Origin: Chitinophagaceae bacterium UBA7600
GTDB taxonomy: Bacteria; Bacteroidota; Bacteroidia; Chitinophagales; Chitinophagaceae
Assembly (NCBI GenBank): GCA_002478885.1
Contig: DLKC01000017.1
Span: 62,001-126,000, forward strand
Reading direction: 5' to 3'
DNA: 64,000 bases
The notes under the pieces are model-generated. The model made no database searches. It saw nothing but the letters and a program-made list of their open reading frames with translations, and was not told the DNA's origin. This document shows, piece after piece, positions 27,334 to 34,776 of the stretch (position 1 is the first letter of the stretch; each line of letters starts with the position of its first letter). The position numbers and the translations under genes are program-made.

Positions 27334-27373
27334 ACGATTTAAATTTTATTTGTTCAATTGTTAAGCAAGACAA

Positions 27374-27381
27374 CAAAATTA
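27374..27381 (-). promoter_or_regulatory. -7 box TAATTTTG of the SOD gene
   Basis: Exact TAnnTTTG match on the minus strand, 40 bases upstream of ATG 27333. Confidence 0.55.
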
Positions 27382-27443
27382 ATCATTCATGGTTCATAGC
27401 CGTCACCTGTCCTGTTATTTGTTTCTGAAGTCGAAAAGAAATT

Positions 27444-27587
27444 CTTTTATATACCCTGCTTTTGAACAAGCATGTAACACCAGTTGCGTCGCACTCTTGT
27501 ACTTAAAAACATTATGCACCAGTTAAGTTACTGCAGCTGAAGGGTGCGACGCAACAGTTGATGCCATTTTAAACCGCAGGCGGTAAG
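27444..27587. repeat. Dispersed repeat, full left-right pair (E12)
   Basis: Left outer end CTTTTATATACCCTGCTTTT at 27444-27463, left core TTGCGTCGCACTCTTGTAC at 27484-27502, right core GCTGAAGGGTGCGACGCAAC at 27536-27555, right outer end to 27587. About 144 bp, the most compact pair, between the SOD and modC genes. Confidence 0.85.
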
Positions 27588-27606
27588 CTTGTGTTGTGGC
27601 ATTAAG

Positions 27607-28482
27607 TTATCCTATTTTTTTAAATAAGGGATTAAAGGCTTTGGAAGAAAGTAATATTTTGTCGCCTGGCCCCAGGTTATCTACCTCATTTTCGGTGCCG
27701 ATAATTTTTACAATATTATTGCCTACCAACACAGAAACGACATATATGATGTCTTCTTTTTTTATACCAAGCACCTCGCCGGTGAATTGAAAACTGCCCG
27801 TGGCCGTGCTGTCGGAGAAAACATCTTCGGGCCTTCCCTTTCGTTGGATTGTTCCGTTTTCCAACACAAAAACTTTATCCGACACTTTGTATATCTCAGC
27901 AATATCGTGGCTAACTAACATGGTAGTAAGGTTGAATTTGCGGTGCATTTGCAAAAGCTCATCCTGCAGTCTTTGCTGCATCTTATGGTCGAGTGCCGAA
28001 AGTGGCTCATCGAGCAACAGCAGCGCCGGCTTGCGCACAAGGGCACGGGCCAATGCAACACGCTGCTTTTGCCCCCCGGAAAGTGTGTCGCTTTTTCGGT
28101 CGCGCAATTGTTGCAAATCAAGAATGTCAAGCCATTCCTCGACGATCGCTTTATCGTCTTTCTTATTTAACCCAAAGCCGATGTTTTGTGCAACGCTCAT
28201 GTTTGGGAACAATGCGTAGTCCTGGAACACAAAGCCGATGCTTCTTTTTTGAGGCGCAAGATCAATGCGCTGCTTTGCGTCGAACCAAATATTGTCGCCC
28301 ATTTTAATAAAGCCATCGTCTGGCTTAAGCAAGCCGGCGAGCATGCGTAGCAAAGTTGTTTTCCCTGCGCCAGAAGGCCCATAGATTGTTACAAAGCTCC
28401 CCGTTGTAAAACTGCATTCCACTTCCAGGCTTATTTTGCCCTGTGCACTTTGCAGCGTTTTATGTAAGCTAACCTGTATCAA
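27607..28482 (-). CDS. modC: Molybdate ABC transporter ATP-binding protein
   Basis: This 291-residue protein has Walker A GPSGAGKT at about 35-42, Q-loop GFVFQDYALFPNMSV, signature LSGGQKQRVALARAL, Walker B LLLLDEPLSALD, H-loop LVSHD, and a C-terminal TOBE-like region (about 225-290) that binds the oxyanion. It powers ModB. Its start overlaps the modB stop (ATGA), so the two are translationally coupled. The substrate call (molybdate rather than tungstate or sulfate) rests on the neighbouring Mop-type gene. Confidence 0.9.
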   Translation of the reverse strand: MIQVSLHKTLQSAQGKISLEVECSFTTGSFVTIYGPSGAGKTTLLRMLAGLLKPDDGFIKMGDNIWFDAKQRIDLAPQKRSIGFVFQDYALFPNMSVAQNIGFGLNKKDDKAIVEEWLDILDLQQLRDRKSDTLSGGQKQRVALARALVRKPALLLLDEPLSALDHKMQQRLQDELLQMHRKFNLTTMLVSHDIAEIYKVSDKVFVLENGTIQRKGRPEDVFSDSTATGSFQFTGEVLGIKKEDIIYVVSVLVGNNIVKIIGTENEVDNLGPGDKILLSSKAFNPLFKKIG

Positions 28483-29162
28483 ATGAAACGCGCTTTCCTG
28501 AAATTGTGATTGAATGTATATACCGCAAGCAATATCAAAAATGTAATGGAAAAAAGAATCATCGCATACATGTTTGCGTTGTCGTAATTCATCATTTCCA
28601 CTTCATCATAAATAGCGATGGATGCAACTTTTGTTTCGCCAGGAATATTCCCTCCTATCATCAGCACCACGCCAAACTCACCAACGGTATGCGCGAACGT
28701 GAGCACCAATGCTGTAAGTACCGAAGGCTTTATATTTGGCAACAAAACACTCATTAGTGTTTTAAATGTTGACTTGCCCAGAGAGAATGATGCTTCCCTC
28801 ATAGTTGGCGGAAGCGCTGAAAAACCCGATTGTAAAGGATAAACCATAAACGGCAAACTGTAAATAACCGATGAGATAACGAGACCGGCAAAAGAAAACA
28901 CCAAACGCACATCAAAATATTTATCAAGCAGGTTGCCGAATGCATGCGAAGGGCTAAATGCCAGCAGCAAATAAAAACCAAGCACCGAAGGTGGCAACAC
29001 CAGGGGCATGCTTACAATCGCTTCTATTATAGCTTTACCCTTCCACTTTGTATAGGCCAGCCAATGAGCAAGGGGCACAGAAACCACAAACAATATTGCA
29101 GTTGTTATGAGCGCAAGCCTTGCCGTAAGCCATATGGGTTCAAGATCGATCATGCGGAACAA
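28479..29162 (-). CDS. modB: Molybdate ABC transporter permease
   Basis: This 227-residue inner-membrane protein has five predicted helices and the permease EAA motif REASFSLGKSTFKTLMSVLLPNIKPS (about residues 123-148), plus the N-terminal EPIWLTARLALITT typical of ModB. It overlaps both neighbours by 4 and 23 bases in the mop-modB-modC unit. The usual periplasmic binding protein gene modA is not present next to it. Confidence 0.9.
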   Translation of the reverse strand: MFRMIDLEPIWLTARLALITTAILFVVSVPLAHWLAYTKWKGKAIIEAIVSMPLVLPPSVLGFYLLLAFSPSHAFGNLLDKYFDVRLVFSFAGLVISSVIYSLPFMVYPLQSGFSALPPTMREASFSLGKSTFKTLMSVLLPNIKPSVLTALVLTFAHTVGEFGVVLMIGGNIPGETKVASIAIYDEVEMMNYDNANMYAMILFSITFLILLAVYTFNHNFRKARFI

Positions 29163-29556
29163 TGCTTATTTCGTTTGTTTTCACAAGCCCGGTAACACTA
29201 TCGCCGGTCTTTATTTCAAGTGTATTTACTGCGTTTAAGGTAATGATAGAACTGATTTCAGCACCCGCATAATCGAGCAAAACTTTTGCAAGCAGCTTGC
29301 CTCTCTCAATCGCTTTCACAATGCAGCCGAATTTATTTTGAACGCTTATTTGTCCATGAAAATCTTTGGCAATAATCACCTCAGTTTCTTTAAACAGCAT
29401 ACTTACCTCACCCCCTTCAAATAAGAAAGCGGACGCCGGCGAATCGATAACGATGGCAGAAACAAGATCGCTTGGTTTTATCGTTGGCCGTATTCTGACC
29501 AGTGATAAATTACCTTCCGTGGCTATTGCTGCAATCGTTCCTGCAAGTGTATTCAT
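29140..29556 (-). CDS. Molybdenum-pterin binding (Mop / tandem TOBE) protein
   Basis: This 138-residue protein has two Mop repeats: residues about 1-65 (NTLAGTIAAIATEGNLSLVRI) and about 66-135 (NKFGCIVKAIERGKLLAKVLLDYAGAEISSIIT). Such di-Mop proteins bind molybdate or tungstate in the cytoplasm as a store, or sit upstream of the transporter as a sensor without a DNA-binding domain. It is the first gene of the operon and overlaps modB by 23 bases. The first repeat is more divergent than the second. Confidence 0.85.
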   Translation of the reverse strand: MNTLAGTIAAIATEGNLSLVRIRPTIKPSDLVSAIVIDSPASAFLFEGGEVSMLFKETEVIIAKDFHGQISVQNKFGCIVKAIERGKLLAKVLLDYAGAEISSIITLNAVNTLEIKTGDSVTGLVKTNEISIVPHDRS

Positions 29557-29629
29557 GCAATGTTTGTAAGGATAAATGTATTTGAAAAAAAATTTCTCTT
29601 CCCATTTTTAATTTGTTGATCACTGAAAA

Positions 29630-29797
29630 TTTTTGGTCCATACTTTTGTTCTTTGTGCAGCTGCCGTTGCGTCGCACTCTTGTGCATTGATAGCTTACGC
29701 AGCAATAAAAATACGTCAGGCTTTTTTGCCGATCTGTGTTGCAGGCGCACAAGAGTGCGACGCAAGAAAAGTTTATGAAAGTTTAAAAGCCTGGCCA
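29630..29797. repeat. Dispersed repeat, full left-right pair (E13)
   Basis: Left outer end TTTTTGGTCCATAC from 29630, left core TTGCGTCGCACTCTTGTGC at 29667-29685, right core GCACAAGAGTGCGACGCAAG at 29747-29766, outer end AAAAGCCTGGCCA to 29797. The last base of each core is matched (GTGC / GCAC instead of GTAC), so the two ends changed together. It fills most of the 319-bp divergent gap between mop and the crotonase gene. Confidence 0.9.
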
Positions 29798-29875
29798 ATG
29801 ACATTTATTATCACAAAATCTTTGCACAAATACGTATAGATAAAATTAACTTTATAAAGAACAATAATAAAACCT

Positions 29876-30658
29876 ATGGCAAACGACACGAAAGACCCCT
29901 ATGTAAAAGTTGAGCGGGAGCATGGCATTGCAACGATATCTTTTTTTCACCCACAAAGCAATTCGTTGCCCGCCGGTATTCTTGAAGAGTTGGCGCACGA
30001 AATACATACTGAAGGACTAAACCCTGCATCAAAACTGATTGTACTTCGCTCTTCGGGCGAGAAAGCTTTTTGTGCGGGTGCATCGTTCGATGAACTTGCC
30101 GCAATAGAAAACGAAGCGGAAGGTTTAAGGTTTTTCAGCGGTTTTGCAAATGTGATCAACGCCATGCGGAAGACACCAAAATTTGTTATTGCACGTATAC
30201 ACGGAAAGTGCATTGGCGGCGGCGTTGGCCTTGCAGCTGCTGCGGATTACGCTATAGCGGCAGAAGGCGCCGATATTAAACTTAGTGAACTCGCAGTGGG
30301 CATCGGCCCCTTTGTTGTTGGCCCCGCCGTAGAAAGAAAAATCGGCAGCTCAGCTTTCTCTCAACTATCGATAGACGCATCTATGTGGCGGCCTGCTGAC
30401 TGGGCGAGAAGAAAAGGTTTATACGCAGAATTACACAGCGATACAGAAGGCATGGATGATAGTATAGCAAGACTATCCACCTCCTTATCAAACACTAACC
30501 CCGATGCAATGCGGGAATTGAAAAAAGTTTTATGGCATGGCACCGAACATTGGGATGAATTGCTGAAAGAACGTGCAGCTATCAGCGGCAGACTTGTGCT
30601 GAGCAGTTATACAAAGGAATTTATCGCCAGGTTTAAAGACAAAGCAAAAGTGTCTTAA
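29876..30658 (+). CDS. Enoyl-CoA hydratase/isomerase (crotonase) family protein
   Basis: This 260-residue protein has the crotonase fold markers: oxyanion-hole segment EKAFCAGASFDEL (about 62-74) and GKCIGGGVGLAAAADYAIA (about 105-123). SELAVGIGP follows at the position where hydratases carry the second catalytic Glu. It acts on a CoA thioester, but hydratase, isomerase or lyase activity cannot be chosen. No beta-oxidation genes are adjacent. Its stop overlaps the convergent gene end by four bases. Confidence 0.88.
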   Translation: MANDTKDPYVKVEREHGIATISFFHPQSNSLPAGILEELAHEIHTEGLNPASKLIVLRSSGEKAFCAGASFDELAAIENEAEGLRFFSGFANVINAMRKTPKFVIARIHGKCIGGGVGLAAAADYAIAAEGADIKLSELAVGIGPFVVGPAVERKIGSSAFSQLSIDASMWRPADWARRKGLYAELHSDTEGMDDSIARLSTSLSNTNPDAMRELKKVLWHGTEHWDELLKERAAISGRLVLSSYTKEFIARFKDKAKVS

Positions 30659-31188
30659 TCATAACCCTCACTTATAGAAACACTCATGGATTCGATTTTG
30701 TTCATAAAAAGATGAAAGAGTATAGTGTTGCCTGAATTATCACCAAATAAAAAAATTGTTGTTCTTGTTTTACTCCTAACCGTATAATCATTCTCGTAAT
30801 CTGGAACAATCCAGATCGTATAGCCTTCGTAAGTGTTAATGATCTTGAGTTTGTCATCCCCGATTGTAATACCTGATTTGGTTTTTAAAGATGAATCAGA
30901 TGAACTCACCTCCCGTAGGGTGACATCATATTTTTTTTCATCGGCATAATCGCGACTGAATACGAGTTTAAAGTTGATGCCATTAATGCGTGTGGCGATT
31001 GTATCGAAATTCCAGTCGTCTTTTAGAATGTTATTCAATTTAAGAGGCGCTCCCGCAAGCTTTTCAACATCAACGAGCTTCATGCCTATTTTTAAGTTAC
31101 CAATGCCATTCATGGTTACGCCAACGCTGGTCTGCGATTTGGTGTGAAGCGAAATACAAAGCAAGAAAAGAAAGGAAAAAAGTTTCAT
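30655..31188 (-). CDS. Secreted protein of unknown function
   Basis: This 177-residue protein has a short signal peptide (MKLFSFLFLLCISLHTKSQ). After the signal it carries TSVGVTMNGIGNLKIGMKLVDVEKLAG, the pattern of small BLIP-like or SmpA/OmlA-type modules (strand, then helix that begins after GM), so a beta-lactamase-inhibitor-like fold is possible. Family assignment is tentative. It is divergent from the AlkA-type gene with only 27 bases between starts. Confidence 0.7.
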   Translation of the reverse strand: MKLFSFLFLLCISLHTKSQTSVGVTMNGIGNLKIGMKLVDVEKLAGAPLKLNNILKDDWNFDTIATRINGINFKLVFSRDYADEKKYDVTLREVSSSDSSLKTKSGITIGDDKLKIINTYEGYTIWIVPDYENDYTVRSKTRTTIFLFGDNSGNTILFHLFMNKIESMSVSISEGYD

Positions 31189-31215
31189 CTTTATTCGACT
31201 AGATTTATTGTTTGA

Positions 31216-31845
31216 ATGATCAACAGTTTTAACAAAGATAATTTTATTTACTACTGCGACTTGCTTGCAGAACGGGATAGCGACCTAAAGCAAATCATTA
31301 CCCACCATGGCTATCCTCCATTCTGGAGCAGAAGTGCAGAATTCGCAACCTTGGTTTATATCATCCTCGAGCAACAGGTTTCGCTTGCTTCTGCAAAAGC
31401 TGCTTACTTAAAACTGGAAGCTGCTCTTGGAAACATAACCCCTGAAAAAGTGTTGCAGCTAAGTGATGATGAAATGAAAGCATGCTATTTCAGCAGGCAG
31501 AAAATAATTTATGCAAGGCATCTTGCGCAAACAATCAGTCAAAATGAATTATCGCTTTATCATTTAGAAAGCCTGCCTGATGAAGATGTTGGCGTTTCAC
31601 TAAAAAAAATAAAGGGAATCGGCAGCTGGACCGTTGATGTTTATTTAATGATGGCGCTGCATCGCAGCGACTGCTTTCCAACCGGGGACATTGCTTTAAT
31701 CAAAAGTATAAAAGAAGTAAAAGCGTTGCCTGCAGGTGTATCCAAAGACGAGATATTGCTGGTAGCTGAAGCATGGCGCCCATACAGAACCATCGCTGCT
31801 TATTTATTGTGGCATGCTTACCTGAGCAAACGAAAAAAGGCCTGA
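31216..31845 (+). CDS. DNA-3-methyladenine glycosylase II (AlkA-like, HhH-GPD)
   Basis: This 209-residue protein removes alkylated purines from DNA. The helix-hairpin-helix KKIKGIGSWTVDVYLM lies at about 130-145 and the catalytic aspartate is D158 in FPTGDIAL. LEQQVSLASA near 51-60 contacts the DNA backbone. It lacks the N-terminal domain of E. coli AlkA and resembles the compact bacterial form. It is a single-gene unit followed by repeat arm E14. Confidence 0.9.
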   Translation: MINSFNKDNFIYYCDLLAERDSDLKQIITHHGYPPFWSRSAEFATLVYIILEQQVSLASAKAAYLKLEAALGNITPEKVLQLSDDEMKACYFSRQKIIYARHLAQTISQNELSLYHLESLPDEDVGVSLKKIKGIGSWTVDVYLMMALHRSDCFPTGDIALIKSIKEVKALPAGVSKDEILLVAEAWRPYRTIAAYLLWHAYLSKRKKA

Positions 31846-31859
31846 TGAATAAGGTTATG

Positions 31860-31914
31860 CTGTACAAGTGAGTGACACAACGAAGCTGAGTAAGTTTACA
31901 CAGCCGGCTTTATA
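31860..31914 (+). repeat. Dispersed repeat, single right arm, variant dialect (E14)
   Basis: Variant core GTACAAGTGAGTGACACAAC at 31862-31881 and outer end ACAGCCGGCTTTATA. It ends about four bases before the stop of the convergent TolC-family gene. Confidence 0.8.
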
Positions 31915-31917
31915 ATG

Positions 31918-33300
31918 TTATCTCAATAATCCGCCGGCCCATTGTGTGGCATAATATGCTTTCTGGTACTTAATGCGTAGCTCTACTAATTTCTGAGCGG
32001 TTTCAATCAATTTATTTTCACGGCTGTTAACCAAAAACAAGGAAGATTCGCCATTTTGAAATTTAAAATCTTCCTGTCGCAGCAAGGAGGTATAATTCGC
32101 AAACATCGATAACATGATTTTTAGCTGTGCCTGCATTTGTATAAATTGGTTATAATAAGAACGTATTTTATTTTCTACTTCCCAACGCTTGGCGGAAAGT
32201 GCATAATTCGTTTCCTCGATTTTTAGTTTGGCCTGCTTGTAATCGCCGCGCCCTTCGCGCAAAAACAATGGCACTTTTACATCGATACCCCATTTATAGT
32301 TGTTTTCGAGAAATGCGCCATCCACACCTTTAAAAACATTATAGCCTTTATTGAGCAAATTTGCTTTTGCATTTACCACTGGCAACAGGCTCTGAAATTT
32401 TAGTTTGCGTTCAACAGCCAGCGCGTCAAGTTTGTAAGAATAACTCTTCAATGCCGGGTTTTGATCGGATGCGGTTCTTATCAATTGATCAAGTTGCGGC
32501 GCTTGTTGTTCCATTGCAAATTGCAAGGTGTCGGGAACGAACGTGGACGGCAAGTCGTAAGCGCTATCGTTATCCTGCCACAGATAATTCGAAAGATCGA
32601 TCGCAGCATCATTCAGCTTCATTTTCGCATCTGACTGCAGCATCATAAAGCTCTGTACCTGCGTTAATGCTTCAAGCGTATCCATGGCGGCGCGATCGCC
32701 ATTCTCGTAGGCAATCTTCACAAGCCGGTAACGTTCTGCCGATGCCTGCAAATATTTTGTGTATAACGAATACAAACTGTATGTTCCCGCCCATTGCCAG
32801 TAGGCGGCGTACGCTTCAAACAAAAGATCGTTCATTGCATTCAGGCGATCCTGCTCGCTTTGATTTATCATAATTTTTGCCTGCTGCAATGCAGCCCTGC
32901 GCTTGTCCATTACAAGCCCTTTTGCCAAAGGCATTTCAACGCCCAAATAACTTGATTGCCCTTTGGTAACCTCAGGATTTAAATAGTTGCCACCATTGTT
33001 TTCAAGACCAGCCTTTACATTCAACCCGATCCATGTCGGAATTTTTAGTTCAGGGTTTGTATAGAAGTAGTAGTTTTTCCCATCAAAAGTTTTACGCGAT
33101 GCATCGAGCGTTAATGCCGGATCAAAATCGCCACGTGATGAAAGCAATGCATTTGCGGCTCTTTCCACCATAATGTTCGATTGCTTTGCAACCGGGTGAT
33201 ACAGTTTTACCTGTTGAATAAAAGCATCTGCAGTAAAAAGCTCCTGGGCATTTACCCGCAATGCTGCAAAACAAATTAAGATGAGTAATATTTTCTTCAT
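31918..33300 (-). CDS. TolC-family outer membrane channel (type I secretion-like trio)
   Basis: The protein has 460 residues with a signal peptide (MKKILLILICFAALRVNAQ). Long alternating helical segments with QSEQDRLNAMNDLLFEAYAAYWQW and RLVKIAYENGDRAAMDTLEA are typical of the outer membrane efflux (OEP) repeats. It should form a trimeric channel. It is the last gene of a unit ABC - HlyD - TolC on the minus strand, separated from hlyD by 102 bp that hold repeat arm E15. Its 3' end is next to arm E14, so this gene alone sits between R and L arms. Confidence 0.9.
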   Translation of the reverse strand: MKKILLILICFAALRVNAQELFTADAFIQQVKLYHPVAKQSNIMVERAANALLSSRGDFDPALTLDASRKTFDGKNYYFYTNPELKIPTWIGLNVKAGLENNGGNYLNPEVTKGQSSYLGVEMPLAKGLVMDKRRAALQQAKIMINQSEQDRLNAMNDLLFEAYAAYWQWAGTYSLYSLYTKYLQASAERYRLVKIAYENGDRAAMDTLEALTQVQSFMMLQSDAKMKLNDAAIDLSNYLWQDNDSAYDLPSTFVPDTLQFAMEQQAPQLDQLIRTASDQNPALKSYSYKLDALAVERKLKFQSLLPVVNAKANLLNKGYNVFKGVDGAFLENNYKWGIDVKVPLFLREGRGDYKQAKLKIEETNYALSAKRWEVENKIRSYYNQFIQMQAQLKIMLSMFANYTSLLRQEDFKFQNGESSLFLVNSRENKLIETAQKLVELRIKYQKAYYATQWAGGLLR

Positions 33301-33324
33301 TGCATTTACCCAGGATAATTTTTA

Positions 33325-33382
33325 TTTTTTTGAGCCTGGCTTTTTTACTCTATTGAACTGTTGTTGCGTCGCACTCTTGTAC
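33325..33382 (+). repeat. Dispersed repeat, single left arm (E15)
   Basis: Outer end TTTTTTTGAGCCTGGCTTTT from 33325, core TTGCGTCGCACTCTTGTAC at 33364-33382. It sits inside the putative operon between the hlyD-like and tolC-like genes. Confidence 0.88.
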
Positions 33383-33402
33383 TTCCTGTTTACGAGGCAG
33401 CA

Positions 33403-34749
33403 TTATTTTTTTGCAGCGGCATCTTTGGACGGCTGATAATAATCTGGCGGAAATCCATTGATGTTGCGCCACAATTCGTACCACACCGGAACGTCTTTGA
33501 GCAAAGCAATACCGCTTGCTGCTCCGCCAAGCCGTAATTGTTTCGGCCAAGGCTTATAGGTAGTATCTTCCTGTACCAGCACACGAAACTTACCATCGGC
33601 GCTTGTATTATTTTCCACCGCGGTAACAACACCTGCAAATGTTCCGTACGAAGCTTCAGGCCAGCCTGTGAAAACGATGGCTGGGAAACCATCAAAAACA
33701 AAACGCACTTTTTGGCCTTTGTTCATCAATGGCTGATCAACAGGGTCTATATACATTTCCACCGCGTAATCAAATTGGTCTGGTATAATCTCAACAATCA
33801 GATCTCCGTCTTTTAGAATCTCCCCGATACCTGCTTTCTTCGCCTGCACTATTTGCCCGCTTTGCGGTGCCAACACATAATAGAGTTGGTTGCGCATGTC
33901 GTAGCTGGCATAAATATTTTTTAGTTTGGCAATATCAGCTTCGGTGGTCGCTACGCTGGAAAGCGATGAAAATTTGTCCCCCTCAGTCTTTGATATTTTG
34001 TCGGTATAATCCTGTATGGTACTGTTTTTCTCTAAGCCTATATTCAGCATTTCCTGTTTCGACTGCAGCAATTTATTTTCCGCACTTAATTTTTTCGCCA
34101 TTGCATTTTGATAACTCACTTTTCTTTTTTCAAAATCCACTAACGACATAACGCCGCTGTCGAGCATAATCTTTGCTGCGTCAATTTGCCTTTTGGAGAC
34201 GGTCAATTCATTTATAACCGCGGCAAGATCCATACTATCAGTTTGCAGCTTTAAAGCTTGCTGTTTTTGTTTTATATCAAGTTGGTTTAGTTTAAGGTCG
34301 CGGCCCTGTTTTAACGCGCTTGTTTGGGTTTCAGCAGTTGCTGCTTTATTCTTATAGCCTTCAGCAGAAAGCGATTTTGCATTAAGCTGATCTTGTGTGC
34401 GCTGCAGCAAATCAGGATCCATATAATCGACCTTAACTTCGCCCAGTTGCAAAATCGTATCGCCTTTTTTCACAATATCACCTTCCTTTATATACCATTT
34501 AACCACCTTACCGGCAATAACATTGTTAACCTCCTGCGGTCGCTGCTCAGGCCGTAGCGTAGTTACTTTTCCTTTAGCTTTTATATTTTGTGTCCACGGA
34601 AGAAACAATGCAAGTATAAGTGTAACAAGTATCGCTATCAGCCATTTTTTAACTGAATTATTTTTATGCACACGGTAAATCGAATTGAAAGAATTATAAG
34701 GAGGCATTCCCCCGGATCCGTCGATTCTGCTATGTATAAAGTCAGTCAT
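33403..34749 (-). CDS. HlyD-family membrane fusion protein
   Basis: This 448-residue protein has one N-terminal membrane helix (about residues 35-51), then a biotinyl-lipoyl-like half with VNNVIAGKVVKWYIKEGDIVKKGDTILQ, a long coiled-coil hairpin (about 110-270) and the second lipoyl half (VLAPQSGQIVQAKKAGIGEILKDGDLIVEIIP) before a beta-barrel. It should bridge the inner-membrane ABC protein and the TolC channel. The gene begins 27 bases after the ABC gene stop. Confidence 0.9.
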   Translation of the reverse strand: MTDFIHSRIDGSGGMPPYNSFNSIYRVHKNNSVKKWLIAILVTLILALFLPWTQNIKAKGKVTTLRPEQRPQEVNNVIAGKVVKWYIKEGDIVKKGDTILQLGEVKVDYMDPDLLQRTQDQLNAKSLSAEGYKNKAATAETQTSALKQGRDLKLNQLDIKQKQQALKLQTDSMDLAAVINELTVSKRQIDAAKIMLDSGVMSLVDFEKRKVSYQNAMAKKLSAENKLLQSKQEMLNIGLEKNSTIQDYTDKISKTEGDKFSSLSSVATTEADIAKLKNIYASYDMRNQLYYVLAPQSGQIVQAKKAGIGEILKDGDLIVEIIPDQFDYAVEMYIDPVDQPLMNKGQKVRFVFDGFPAIVFTGWPEASYGTFAGVVTAVENNTSADGKFRVLVQEDTTYKPWPKQLRLGGAASGIALLKDVPVWYELWRNINGFPPDYYQPSKDAAAKK

Positions 34750-34776
34750 TGATACTTTGAATTTTTCGCTTGGGTT

